Assembly (NCBI GenBank): GCA_023426145.1
Contig: JAFABG010000020.1
Span: forward strand, 1-31,681
DNA from: Bacteroidota bacterium
Lineage (GTDB): Bacteria; Bacteroidota; Bacteroidia; Bacteroidales; Bacteroidaceae
Length of the DNA stretch: 31,681 nucleotides
Reading direction: 5' to 3'
Shown: piece after piece, positions 8,149-16,665 of the stretch
Layout: the number at the start of each line of letters is the position of its first letter
How positions within the stretch are numbered: the stretch's first letter is position 1
Translations under genes and position numbers: made by a program
The notes under the pieces: model-generated
Database searches by the model: none
Seen by the model: only the letters and a program-made list of their open reading frames with translations
Told to the model about the DNA's origin: nothing

Positions 8149-9477
8149 TTATCTGACGTATTTCCAAACCGGACTCATAATTGTTCCATAGACCTCTTTG
8201 GCAAAATTGAGCATTCCTTCATACCCAGCCAGAGGTTCTTTACGCTCATGATTATGATCGCAAAAGCCAAGTCCAATTTTATAGGCTATCGGACGTTCTT
8301 TAACTCCACCAATAAATAAGTCGGCCTGTTTTTCTTTCACAAAAGCCGATAGTTCTACAGGATTAGAATCATCCACAATAATGGTATCCTCATCGCACAA
8401 TTGCTGAATCAACTTATAATCGTCTTCATCACCCGTTTGAGAGCCTACAATCACTGTCTTTATGCCAATCAGGCGCAAAGCTTTAACCAACGAAATAGCC
8501 TTAAAAGCTCCACCAACATAAATCGCAGCTTTTCTGCCCATCAACTGTTCCTTATAAGGAGCCAAAGCTGGCAGTAATCGTTGCAATTCCTCTCTCACAA
8601 TTTGACGGGCATTCTCAAGTAACTCTTCACTTTTAAAGAAATTAGCCACATCATATAATGCGTCACTCATATCTTCAATGCCAAAATAGGAAACCCTCAT
8701 AAAAGGAACTCCATATTTCTCTTTCATTAATTTAGCGAGATAGATCATAGATCCAGAACATTGAACCACATTCAACGAAGCGTTATGTGCGTTACAGATA
8801 TCGTCAACGCGACCATCACCTGTAATCGTTGCATTCACATGAATGCCCATTCTTTTATAATATTCTAATAAAATCCATAATTCACCGGCTAGATTAAAAT
8901 CGCCCAAAATATTAATAGAATACTTAGGTACCGGTCTATTTTGAGTACCAACCAATTTAAAAAGAGATTCACAAGCAATACGATAACCATCTTTTTTTGA
9001 TCCTTGGAATCCAGGCGCCTGTACGGGTATCACAGGAATTCCTTTTTCCTTAGAGACTTCTCTGCACACCGCTTCAACGTCATCTCCGATGACGCCAACA
9101 ATACAAGTGGTATACACAAAAGCAGCCTTAGGATGATGTTTGTCGATTAGCTCGCGCAATGAAGCAGTCAACTTCTCCGCCCCACCGAATACCACATCTT
9201 TTTCACGCAAATCAGTTGAAAAGCTCAAACGGTGCAACTCTGGCCCCGAAGACAATGAACCTCTAATATCCCAAGTGTATGCAGCACATCCGATTGGACC
9301 ATGTATAAGGTGTAATGCATCTGCTATTGGATATAGAACGACCCTGGACCCACAAAACACACAAGCCCGCTGACTGACTGATCCAGCTAGACTCGCTTTA
9401 CCGCAAGCTATTATCTCATTCTTCTGCCCTACGCGTGCTACCTGCTTTTTTCTTTCTTCCAATATTATATCATCCAT
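8149..9477 (-). CDS. nifE: NifE, FeMo-cofactor scaffold subunit
   Basis: NifE is the NifD-like half of the NifEN assembly scaffold. The 442-residue protein shows RACVFCGSRVVLYPIADALH, HGPIGCAAYTWDIRG, FSTDLREKDVVFGGAEKL and TTCIVGVIGDDVEAVC, all NifE landmarks with the cluster-binding cysteines. It ends in YEGMLNFAKEVYGT, the position equivalent to the NifD GF-GA motif. It is separated from nifK by 150 bp, the largest gap inside the nif operon, which holds strong inverted repeats (see 9572-9611). Confidence 0.95.
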   Translation of the reverse strand: MDDIILEERKKQVARVGQKNEIIACGKASLAGSVSQRACVFCGSRVVLYPIADALHLIHGPIGCAAYTWDIRGSLSSGPELHRLSFSTDLREKDVVFGGAEKLTASLRELIDKHHPKAAFVYTTCIVGVIGDDVEAVCREVSKEKGIPVIPVQAPGFQGSKKDGYRIACESLFKLVGTQNRPVPKYSINILGDFNLAGELWILLEYYKRMGIHVNATITGDGRVDDICNAHNASLNVVQCSGSMIYLAKLMKEKYGVPFMRVSYFGIEDMSDALYDVANFFKSEELLENARQIVREELQRLLPALAPYKEQLMGRKAAIYVGGAFKAISLVKALRLIGIKTVIVGSQTGDEDDYKLIQQLCDEDTIIVDDSNPVELSAFVKEKQADLFIGGVKERPIAYKIGLGFCDHNHERKEPLAGYEGMLNFAKEVYGTIMSPVWKYVR

Positions 9478-9571
9478 AATGCAATCCTTATTATCCTAAA
9501 ATTTACCTACTGAATACAAACCATTTCGATCGACAGACTTTTAAAGTCTAAATAAGCTTTGTCAGCTTAAG

Positions 9572-9611
9572 ATATTGCAGCATCAAGCACTACCGCCCAA
9601 TGCCGCAATAT
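9572..9611 (-). other. Intercistronic hairpin between nifK and nifE
   Basis: ATATTGC (9572-9578) pairs with GCAATAT (9605-9611) and GCAT (9580-9583) pairs with ATGC (9600-9603). This gives an 11-pair stem with one mismatch and a 16-base loop. Two smaller dyads lie just downstream in the transcript: TAAGCT/AGCTTA at 9553-9569 and AGACTTTTAAAGTCT at 9535-9549. No T-run follows the main stem, so this is more likely an RNA-stability, processing or attenuation element than a full terminator. Confidence 0.55.
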
Positions 9612-9627
9612 TTTCTATAGCATTAGA

Positions 9628-11007
9628 TTAGAGTTGGAATTCAACACCTTCTTCAGGACAAGTACGATCCTTGAAGTCTAAGAAGGTATTCAATATCTGA
9701 ATAGCCAAGTTAGTTGCTCCTACGTAGCCTGTCTTAGGCAAGAAATTGTGTCCCGGACGATCAGCAATAGGAAAGCCAAAACGTACAAAAGGAGTATTTT
9801 CATCTCTTGCTATGTACTTTCCATAGGTGTTACCAATCAACAAATCCACACCTTCTTGTTTAATCCATTGATGGAGTCTGAACATATCTGCTTGCTCTCC
9901 CGATTTATACTTCGCCTCAGGTATTTTTTCTAAGATAGATTTCATACGTTCGTCGAACACTTTACCCGGAGTACCACTTACCACATACACAGGACGCATA
10001 TCCAGACTAATCAAGAACTCACACAATGGAATTAGTGTGTCTGGATCTCCCCATAATGCAACACGCTTACCATAAAAATATTTCTGATTATCAGCAATAA
10101 AATCAATTAATCGTCCACGTTCTTCTGTCATACTTTCTGGAACAGGTACATTAGCATGTCTGCTCAATGAAGAGATAAATCGGTCGGTTGCTTTAAGACC
10201 AATAGGAATATCGGTCACTTCAAACTTCACCTTACATTTATTTTCAAGTGCCACACATGCCGCAGTCGAACAATAACTTCCCAATCCGATTGTAAATTTA
10301 CTATCACCTGTAGTCTTCAAATCTTCAATCGTACAACCTCCCTTAGGATACATCTCATATTTTCCTGTGAGTGGACTATCCAACACATCAGTCATATCAG
10401 GAAACATCAATGTACGTGCCTCAAGCACTGAAGCCATACGTTTGATTTCACGCATATCTGAAGGTTCCATCCATCCGGCAACCAAATTGACTACATTTCT
10501 TTTCTTTGGTGTAGCTGTAGAGAAAAACTTCACCATAGCTGCCACCTGATTAGAATATCCAGTGATGTGGCTACCTACATAAGAAGGTGTATTACAATAA
10601 ATGACTTGCTTTCCTGCAGGTATTTTGCCATCTTCAGCTGCTTTAGAGATAATCTGTGTCAAGTCATCACCAATCGTTTCAGATAAGCAAGTGGTGTGAA
10701 CTGCAATCACCTCAGGGTCATAAACCGAGAATATAGTGTCGATAGACTGCACTAAGTTGGCAGATCCACCGAAAACTGATGAGCCTTCGGAAAAAGAACT
10801 AGTAGAAGCCACAATTGGTTCTTTAAAGTGTCTAGTTAAGGCACTTCTATGGTAAGAACAGCATCCTTGCGAACCATGACTATGGGGTAAACAACCATGA
10901 ATACCAAAAGCAGCGTACATGGCCCCGATAGGCTGACAAGTCTTTGCTGGATTGATGGTCAGTGCCTTTCTATCAATTTCCTTAGCTGTAGTATGTCTTA
11001 GTAACAT
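9628..11007 (-). CDS. nifK: Nitrogenase MoFe protein beta subunit NifK
   Basis: NifK, with NifD, forms the alpha2beta2 MoFe protein that reduces dinitrogen; the P-cluster lies at their interface. The P-cluster cysteines are C24 (AKTCQP), C49 (GSQGCCSYH) and C107 (HTTCLSETIGDD). Their spacings of 25 and 58 match Azotobacter C70, C95 and C153. The 459-residue length reflects loss of the roughly 50-residue N-terminal extension of proteobacterial NifK, as in anaerobe-type (group III) nitrogenases. SSFSEGSSVFGG and GNTYGKYIARDENTPFVRFGFPI are also present. It begins 27 bp after nifD. Confidence 0.97.
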   Translation of the reverse strand: MLLRHTTAKEIDRKALTINPAKTCQPIGAMYAAFGIHGCLPHSHGSQGCCSYHRSALTRHFKEPIVASTSSFSEGSSVFGGSANLVQSIDTIFSVYDPEVIAVHTTCLSETIGDDLTQIISKAAEDGKIPAGKQVIYCNTPSYVGSHITGYSNQVAAMVKFFSTATPKKRNVVNLVAGWMEPSDMREIKRMASVLEARTLMFPDMTDVLDSPLTGKYEMYPKGGCTIEDLKTTGDSKFTIGLGSYCSTAACVALENKCKVKFEVTDIPIGLKATDRFISSLSRHANVPVPESMTEERGRLIDFIADNQKYFYGKRVALWGDPDTLIPLCEFLISLDMRPVYVVSGTPGKVFDERMKSILEKIPEAKYKSGEQADMFRLHQWIKQEGVDLLIGNTYGKYIARDENTPFVRFGFPIADRPGHNFLPKTGYVGATNLAIQILNTFLDFKDRTCPEEGVEFQL

Positions 11008-11034
11008 ATACTCAAATTTTTAAGTTATAATTAA

Positions 11035-12663
11035 TCAAACCGCAGCATACGCTGCTTCAACATAATCTTCAGTCTCCCAAGGAGCTTTCAATTCTTTCCA
11101 GATTGTGCAACAAGTAATCTGCTCTATATCCTTATAGAAGTTGATTGCTCCAGCAAATCCAGTGTAAGGACCACCTGAATCATAGTTATGAAGTTGTTTC
11201 AAAGGAACCCCCATTTTCTGTACACAATATTTTTCTTTGATACCTGCACAGAACACGTCCGGATGATACTTCTCAATCAATTTCTCCATTTCATAGTGAC
11301 TCAAATCATCAATCACTAATGCCCCTTTCTTCATCTCAGATATCATTCCCTTATATTCATTGAATTCAAGGCCGTCCGCTTTTAAAGCAGCCAATTCTTC
11401 TTCAGTCTTTCTAGGGTTATATCGGGTAGCATCCTTTGTCACCGTTATTTGTTCAATATTACGGCTATCTGCATCGATCTGAATATTAGGAATCACCCTT
11501 CTACCTTCATAGTCATCACGGTGTCCGAATTCATATCCAGCACATAAAGTCTCCATGCCCAATTCATCAAATAATTCCTGGTAGTGGTGTGCTCTAGAAC
11601 CTCCGACAAAAAGCATCGCTGTTTTACCTTCCGTATTTTTACGCGCTTTTTCTCTCGCTTCATTCACAGGAATCATCTCTTCAGCAATTACTTCTTCAAT
11701 GCGGTCGATCAATTCTTGATCACCAAAATATTTACCCACCTTACGCATTGATTTCGCACAAGCATCAGCACCAACAAAGTTGACCTTCATCCAAGGAATA
11801 CCGAATGATGTTTCTAGCATTTCCGCTACATAGTTTATAGAACGGTGACACATCACTAAGTTTAAATCGGCTGTATGAGCAGTTTCGAACTGACCTACTG
11901 TTGAGTTTCCCGACATAGTCGATACAATCTCTACACCACACTTATTGAATAAGTCTTCAATGACAAAAGCATCACCACCGATATTGTATTCACCTAGAAC
12001 ATTTATGCGATATTTGTACTTACTTTCCACATTATCATCATTACCAATCAAGTTCTTAAAAAGTTGATTGTTGGCAATATGATGCCCTGCCGATTGTGAT
12101 ACTCCTCTATAGCCCTCGCAAGAGAATCCAAAGATATTGATACCGTTACCTATTTCTTCTTTCATCTGGCGAGCTACACGATGCACATCATCACCAATTA
12201 GTCCCACCGGACAAGTTGAAAATATAGCAATAGCTTTAGGATGAAATAGTTCATAAGCCTCACGGATAGCATCCTTCAATTTCTGCTCTCCACCGAAAAC
12301 GATATTAGAATCTTGCATATCCGTGGAGAAGCAATAAGTAATAAAGTTATCCTCTTGTTCAGATGGTCTAGTTTGGTTACGTCGAGTCAACCAAGAATAG
12401 AAACCACATCCGATAGGGCCATGAGTAATGTTGACAATGTCGCGCGTTGGGCCTAAAACCACCCCTTTACATCCAGCATAAGTACATCCTCGCTGAGTAA
12501 TAATGCCGGGAACTGTACGCACATTAGCTTGAATTTCAGGGATATTATCAGGATCAACCACCACCATGGCTTTACTCCTCTTCTTCCCCACCTTCTTGGG
12601 ATAAATCTCAACCAACTCTTCTTTGACTGATCCCATATTCATATTTAATAAGTTCTTCTCCAT
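11035..12663 (-). CDS. nifD: Nitrogenase MoFe protein alpha subunit NifD
   Basis: NifD carries FeMo-cofactor. The ligands are Cys272 (LVMCHRSINYV) and His492 (KQLHNYDSGGPYTGF), corresponding to Azotobacter Cys275 and His442. The roughly 50 extra residues between them are the insertion seen in clostridial and archaeal-type enzymes, lying around residues 380-430. P-cluster cysteines lie in RGCTYAGCKG, HGPIGCGFYSW and FSTCPVGLIGDD. The sequence is of the molybdenum type, and no anfG/vnfG delta-subunit gene is present. I use the ATG at 12663 (542 residues), 1 bp after the nifI2 stop; a TTG at 12672 would overlap nifI2. Confidence 0.97.
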   Translation of the reverse strand: MEKNLLNMNMGSVKEELVEIYPKKVGKKRSKAMVVVDPDNIPEIQANVRTVPGIITQRGCTYAGCKGVVLGPTRDIVNITHGPIGCGFYSWLTRRNQTRPSEQEDNFITYCFSTDMQDSNIVFGGEQKLKDAIREAYELFHPKAIAIFSTCPVGLIGDDVHRVARQMKEEIGNGINIFGFSCEGYRGVSQSAGHHIANNQLFKNLIGNDDNVESKYKYRINVLGEYNIGGDAFVIEDLFNKCGVEIVSTMSGNSTVGQFETAHTADLNLVMCHRSINYVAEMLETSFGIPWMKVNFVGADACAKSMRKVGKYFGDQELIDRIEEVIAEEMIPVNEAREKARKNTEGKTAMLFVGGSRAHHYQELFDELGMETLCAGYEFGHRDDYEGRRVIPNIQIDADSRNIEQITVTKDATRYNPRKTEEELAALKADGLEFNEYKGMISEMKKGALVIDDLSHYEMEKLIEKYHPDVFCAGIKEKYCVQKMGVPLKQLHNYDSGGPYTGFAGAINFYKDIEQITCCTIWKELKAPWETEDYVEAAYAAV

Positions 12664-12664
12664 A

Positions 12665-13030
12665 TTAATCAAGTGTTTTGTCTCCAGTCTCTCCTGTACG
12701 GATATGTATAGAATCAGAGGAGTCGATTACAAAGATTTTACCATCACCACTTTGTCCGGTTTGATTCACTTTGATAAGTGTTTCAACGGCCAGGTCAGCT
12801 TTATCATCAGTAACCACTAACGTTATCATTCGTTTAGACTTCAAGCGTGGAGCCACTGATATTAATTCCCGATGTTCCGGATCATAATCTTCTGCCTTTT
12901 CCAAGTCTCCATGCCCATTACCTCTTCCCAGCACAGGCATTGCAGTAAACGATGGTAATCCGACATCTTGTAAAGCCATTTTTGTTTCTTGCATTTTAGC
13001 AATACGTATAACCGCAAGTATTAGTTTCAT
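12665..13030 (-). CDS. nifI2: NifI2, PII-like nitrogenase switch protein
   Basis: This 121-residue PII-family protein has MKLILAVIR, a long T-loop region with VLGRGNGHGD (about 34-43), and the C-terminal signature SGDGKIFVIDSSDSIHIRTGE. With NifI1 it forms a complex that, in methanogens, binds dinitrogenase and switches off activity when ammonium is present, with 2-oxoglutarate relieving the block. The T-loop differs from GlnB and lacks the uridylylated tyrosine context. Its place between nifH and nifD is diagnostic of the nifI genes of anaerobes and archaea. It is separated from nifI1 by 15 bp. Confidence 0.94.
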   Translation of the reverse strand: MKLILAVIRIAKMQETKMALQDVGLPSFTAMPVLGRGNGHGDLEKAEDYDPEHRELISVAPRLKSKRMITLVVTDDKADLAVETLIKVNQTGQSGDGKIFVIDSSDSIHIRTGETGDKTLD

Positions 13031-13045
13031 AAGCTTTAGTTATTA

Positions 13046-13372
13046 TCAGATTTCCTTTTTACCACTGGAAATCGTATAGGTTTCAACAACAGGAGTGACA
13101 AAAATCTTACCATCACCAAACTGACCTTTTTCGCCCGAGCGAGCAGATTCCAAAATAGTTTCAACAACAAAATCCTTGTCACTATCAGGAATCACAATCA
13201 TCAATAAGTCTTTTGGTAATTCATCATAAGTCACATTGCCAACCTTCAATCCACGTTGTCTGCCTCGGCCGAAAACTGACAATTTGGTAACTGCGGGGAA
13301 TCCGGCATTCAACAAAGCACTCATAACAACATGTGATTTTTCTGGGCGAACGATAGCTCTCAATAAATACAT
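13046..13372 (-). CDS. nifI1: NifI1, PII-like nitrogenase switch protein
   Basis: This 108-residue PII-like partner of NifI2 shows MYLLRAIVRPEK, VTKLSVFGRGRQRGLKVG (T-loop base, about 29-45) and GQFGDGKIFVTPVVETYTISSG. The second signature matches PII proteins, while the GRQRGLKVGNVTYDELPK stretch is typical of NifI1. It lies 22 bp downstream of nifH. Together with NifI2 it indicates post-translational ammonium switch-off by direct binding; no draT/draG ADP-ribosylation pair is seen in the window. Confidence 0.95.
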   Translation of the reverse strand: MYLLRAIVRPEKSHVVMSALLNAGFPAVTKLSVFGRGRQRGLKVGNVTYDELPKDLLMIVIPDSDKDFVVETILESARSGEKGQFGDGKIFVTPVVETYTISSGKKEI

Positions 13373-13394
13373 AATTAATTCCTCCTTTATTTCT

Positions 13395-14219
13395 TTAGTT
13401 CATAATTCCGAAGCTAACCAACATGTCTTCCAATTCAGGCATAGTGAGAGGAGTTGGAATAACGAACATACTATTATCATTGATTTTATTCGCCAAAGAA
13501 CGATATTCATTCGCTTGTGGATGTTCCGGCGCATGATCGATAACCGTTTTACGGTTGATTTCAGCATGTTGAACCATGTTATCACGAGGAACAAAATGAA
13601 TCATTTGAGTACCTAACTTCTTAGCAAATTCTTGAATCATGTTTGCCTCATTGTCTACTTTACGAGAGTTGCAGATCAATCCACCTAAACGTACTGTACC
13701 TACTTTTCCAAATTTAGCAATAGACTTGCAAATATTGTTTGCCGCATACATAGCCATCATCTCACCTGAGCATACAATGTAAACTTCCTGAGCTTTACCA
13801 TCACGGATAGGCATAGCAAAACCACCGCAAACAACGTCACCAAGAACATCATAGAACACATAATCCAGATGTTTATCGTCATCATAAGCTCCAAGTTGCT
13901 CTAGCAAGTTAATAGAAGTAATAATACCACGACCTGCACAACCTACTCCCGGTTCGGGACCACCTGATTCTACACAACTAGTATTGTCGAAACCAGTTTT
14001 CATCACATCGTCAAGATCAATATCCTCTCCCTCATCACGAAGTGTATCCAACACGGTCTTCTGTGCCAAACCATGTAGCAACAAACGAGTTGAATCGGCT
14101 TTGGGATCACATCCCACAACCATTACTTTTTTACCCATTTCAGCCAAACCGGCTACTGTGTTTTGAGTAGTAGTACTTTTACCAATACCCCCTTTTCCAT
14201 AAATGGCAATCTTTCTCAT
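13395..14219 (-). CDS. nifH: Nitrogenase iron protein NifH
   Basis: NifH is the ATP-dependent reductase that feeds electrons to the MoFe protein and also takes part in FeMo-cofactor and P-cluster maturation. The 274-residue protein has Walker A GKGGIGKST (8-16), the VGCDPKADSTRLLL switch I region, and the [4Fe-4S] ligands C94 (GVGCAGRGI) and C131 (VVCGGFAMPI). Arg97 is the equivalent of the ADP-ribosylated arginine. The cysteine spacing is about two residues longer than in Azotobacter (35), consistent with cluster III NifH. It is the first gene of the leftward nif operon. Confidence 0.98.
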   Translation of the reverse strand: MRKIAIYGKGGIGKSTTTQNTVAGLAEMGKKVMVVGCDPKADSTRLLLHGLAQKTVLDTLRDEGEDIDLDDVMKTGFDNTSCVESGGPEPGVGCAGRGIITSINLLEQLGAYDDDKHLDYVFYDVLGDVVCGGFAMPIRDGKAQEVYIVCSGEMMAMYAANNICKSIAKFGKVGTVRLGGLICNSRKVDNEANMIQEFAKKLGTQMIHFVPRDNMVQHAEINRKTVIDHAPEHPQANEYRSLANKINDNSMFVIPTPLTMPELEDMLVSFGIMN

Positions 14220-14288
14220 AATGCTTAACCTTAAAAATTGTACTATTATTTACTTTGTGATATTTGCGTTATCATCACGATAAGTTAC

Positions 14289-14326
14289 AAAGAGAAAAGC
14301 GTGCCAAAAAGCGCGCTTTTCTCTTT
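14289..14326 (-). other. Long inverted repeat in the nifH upstream region
   Basis: The 13-bp arms AAAGAGAAAAGCG (14289-14301) and CGCTTTTCTCTTT (14314-14326) are perfect complements. Two more G-C pairs flanked by a G-T wobble bring the stem to about 16 pairs around a 6-base loop. It lies 70-107 bp before the nifH start. The candidate -24 element TTGGCACG sits in the loop side. It could be an operator, a 5'-UTR or upstream-transcript hairpin, or a backup terminator. Confidence 0.6.
14292..14307 (-). promoter_or_regulatory. Candidate sigma-54 promoter of the nif operon (weak -12)
   Basis: On the minus strand TTGGCACG (14307-14300) is a perfect -24 block. The -12 position at the expected spacing reads TCTC instead of TTGC. 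Transcription would start near 14280, leaving a 5' leader of about 60 bases before nifH. A divergent sigma-54 activator gene supports use of this sigma factor. The poor -12 keeps confidence low. Confidence 0.4.
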
Positions 14327-14431
14327 TAAATATATAAATAACGATTATAAAACAGTGTTTTTAAGCACATTAAGAAAGTATTTAATAGATATTACAATCA
14401 TAAAGGCAAAACAGAAATTGATTAAAAACTT

Positions 14432-14469
14432 CATTTTGGTAAGATATTTAGGAGCAGTCTACCAAAATG
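14432..14469 (-). terminator. Rho-independent-like terminator of porin-modA transcript
   Basis: On the minus strand, 15 bases after the modA stop, CATTTTGGTA pairs perfectly with TACCAAAATG across an 18-base loop and is followed by AAGTTTTT. The stem is AT-rich. It would separate porin-modA transcription from nifH, implying that nifH has its own promoter. Confidence 0.55.
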
Positions 14470-14483
14470 TAGAATTCATTTTT

Positions 14484-15230
14484 CTACTTCGTATAACCAA
14501 ATTCCTCCCAAATGCTATTGCAACTATTCCCCAAGATAAACTTCATAAATTTCTCAGCCTCAAGGTTTCTGACTGGCTGCTTAATGAGCACACAAGCTTG
14601 CTCAATCGGCGTATATAAATTTTGGGGTACAACGTAGCATTTGCCTTGTCCCTTCATATCAGGTGCCAATGCAAGCGATAAGGCAACAAAGCCCACTTCC
14701 ACATTGCCGGTAAAAGCATATTGAGCAGCAGCAGAAATATTATCTCCATAAATGATTTTGGTCTTAAGCTTATCAAACAGCCCCTGTTTCTTGAGTAACT
14801 CAACAGCTCGATCACCGTAAGGTGCCGTTTCAGGTTTAGCTATCGAAATCCTTTTCACGGCAGATTCTTCTAAAATAGCAACCCCCTTACTCACATCTAG
14901 TGTTTTACTCCACATCGCTAATTTGCCATAAACGTACGTACTTACTTTGCCATAGCTCACTCCTTTGCTTTGCAACTGCAATGGAAAGTTCTTATCAGCT
15001 GCCATAAACAGATCGAAAGCAGCCCCATTAAGTATCTGCTGTACAAAGCTACCGGAACTACCGAAACTCACTTCCACTTTCACACCCGGATGTTCTTTCT
15101 CATACTTATCTTTAATTACTGAAAACACATTTCTCAAGTTAGCAGCAGCAGCAACCTTAAATGTCTTTTGAGCTCCCACTGTCATACTTAATAGCAGACA
15201 TATAACTGATAATAAAATACTTTTTCTCAT
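14484..15230 (-). CDS. modA: Molybdate-binding periplasmic protein ModA
   Basis: ModA captures molybdate in the periplasm and hands it to ModBC. The 248-residue precursor begins with a Sec signal peptide, MRKSILLSVICLLLSMTVGAQ. The mature part starts with the family pattern VAAAANLRNVFSVIKDKY, followed by VEVSFGSSGSFVQQILNGAAFDLFMAAD, the oxyanion-binding and AADxxxP region. PETAPYGDRAVELLKKQG matches the conserved second-lobe segment. It is 59 bp downstream of the porin gene and separated from modBC by the whole nif operon. Confidence 0.93.
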   Translation of the reverse strand: MRKSILLSVICLLLSMTVGAQKTFKVAAAANLRNVFSVIKDKYEKEHPGVKVEVSFGSSGSFVQQILNGAAFDLFMAADKNFPLQLQSKGVSYGKVSTYVYGKLAMWSKTLDVSKGVAILEESAVKRISIAKPETAPYGDRAVELLKKQGLFDKLKTKIIYGDNISAAAQYAFTGNVEVGFVALSLALAPDMKGQGKCYVVPQNLYTPIEQACVLIKQPVRNLEAEKFMKFILGNSCNSIWEEFGYTK

Positions 15231-15289
15231 TTTGATTCTATATTTAATTCATGAATAATAAGAGCAAAATCCTTCAAACCGAACGATAC

Positions 15290-16615
15290 TTATAATTTGA
15301 TTTTAATTAAATCTGGTTTAATGGTAAGCATCAAATAAGCCCAACCCGGCGCTCTAGATGAAGCATCAGCAGATTTTAGCTTCAAATAACGACTGTTGTC
15401 CGAGAGAAAATAACTACTCCATCCGCCTTCCACAGTGACACTCGGATTCATCTTATATACTAATTTAAGATCCAATTCCGCCCCTAACTTCCTTCCTTTC
15501 TTACTACCGCCATACTCCAGTTGTTTAGCTGTTGCAAAAACATGGAAGTTTGCTTCATAGCCAATTTTTGAGTTCAAGCTTCCCCCCAATTGTCCATACA
15601 TATCTATAAGACCTTGAACAGGCAGCGAAGCACTCCAATAATCCATATAACCGTTGAATCCATGTGGTGCACCATACATCCAATTAAACGTTTTGCTTTT
15701 TGAAGAGTCACTTCCATCGCCACCCGAATAATAATCGGTTCCTAAAGTTAATTCAGCAGAAGGAGTAAATTTATAACTCATTTTAAGTGCAAGCAAATAA
15801 GCATTCAAATCCTGAGCAGAGGCACTCTTTCCAAACTGAAAGTAAGAAGTAGCATACAAGAAAAAAGGTTTGCCAGCCTGTTGATATTTCAAATTACCTC
15901 CTACTGTATAGCGATGGTACATATTTACTTTTTTCCCATAGACCTCTTTCCCACTCGCATCAACGGAGGTCCCTTGGAAAGCATCATCTAAAACTACAGC
16001 GGTAAGCAACCATCCCGAAGTGATGGGCTTAGACAACCACAAAAAGCCCAAATAACGATAAGTAGATGCCCCTGAATAAAGCGTTTCCTTCGAGATCGCT
16101 TTATCATTGTTATAAGCAAAAGCTAAGTGAGCATCAAACAGTTCGCTCAAACTGTATTTAAACACTACAGCATCATGTGATTTCCCAGTATTGCTCCATT
16201 TAGAATCAGAGAAAAGTCTCTTGTCATCGTAAACAAGTGTTTGTCGACCAATCTTGACCGATGCCCCAGGCATTAGAGTTACGTCAGCCCAAGCCTCATA
16301 AACAGATAACGCCCCAGCCGAATTCATTGCTTCGGAAGAGATATTTGACTGTCCGAATGTGCGTGCATCCTGCACAGTGAAACATGATTTCAAATACGCA
16401 TTTTTGAAACCAACAGTAAACCGAGAGCGTTGCAACATGAATCCCGCCGGATCCTCTTCTTCCGTAATCGGAGATTTATATCCACTCCGATACTCAGCTC
16501 TCGGTCTTAACTCCACCCCCAAGGTCATTTCTTGAGCGGCAACTTTTAATGCAACTGACAATAATCCCATAGCCATAATTGTCGCGCTTGTTCTACATAC
16601 TTTTAAAACGATCAT
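15290..16615 (-). CDS. Outer-membrane beta-barrel porin, alginate-export-like; putative molybdate channel
   Basis: This 441-residue precursor has a hydrophobic signal peptide ending near VALKVAAQ (about residue 28). The remainder alternates amphipathic strands and ends in LMLTIKPDLIKIKL, like other outer-membrane beta-barrels. LRPRAEYRSGY, LQRSRFTVGFK and VKIGRQTLVYDDKRLF match the alginate-export domain (AlgE-type) porin family used by Bacteroidetes for small anions and other solutes. It is co-oriented with modA and sits right behind a ModE-type operator, which suggests a role in molybdate or related oxyanion uptake. That substrate is inference from context only. Confidence 0.75.
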   Translation of the reverse strand: MIVLKVCRTSATIMAMGLLSVALKVAAQEMTLGVELRPRAEYRSGYKSPITEEEDPAGFMLQRSRFTVGFKNAYLKSCFTVQDARTFGQSNISSEAMNSAGALSVYEAWADVTLMPGASVKIGRQTLVYDDKRLFSDSKWSNTGKSHDAVVFKYSLSELFDAHLAFAYNNDKAISKETLYSGASTYRYLGFLWLSKPITSGWLLTAVVLDDAFQGTSVDASGKEVYGKKVNMYHRYTVGGNLKYQQAGKPFFLYATSYFQFGKSASAQDLNAYLLALKMSYKFTPSAELTLGTDYYSGGDGSDSSKSKTFNWMYGAPHGFNGYMDYWSASLPVQGLIDMYGQLGGSLNSKIGYEANFHVFATAKQLEYGGSKKGRKLGAELDLKLVYKMNPSVTVEGGWSSYFLSDNSRYLKLKSADASSRAPGWAYLMLTIKPDLIKIKL

Positions 16616-16665
16616 ACCTATTGTTATTTAGTAAATAAATGAAATTTTACCCCTCAAAAACCGAC

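Noticed and set aside
8132..8167. TTG start at 8167 for nifN and similar TTG starts for nifD and the nifX-like gene
   Set aside because: In-frame ATGs lie 9-36 bases downstream, at or after the end of the preceding gene for nifN and nifD; the added residues show no conserved pattern.
6719..9477. nifE/nifN as a second, alternative (vanadium or iron-only) nitrogenase
   Set aside because: Their motifs fit NifE and NifN, they directly precede nifB, and no vnfG/anfG delta-subunit or second nifH is present.
14267..14285. A second ModE site near nifH (CGTTATC-N5-GATAAGT)
   Set aside because: One half-site is incomplete and the spacing is 5 instead of 8 bases between core half-sites; kept only as a weak possibility.
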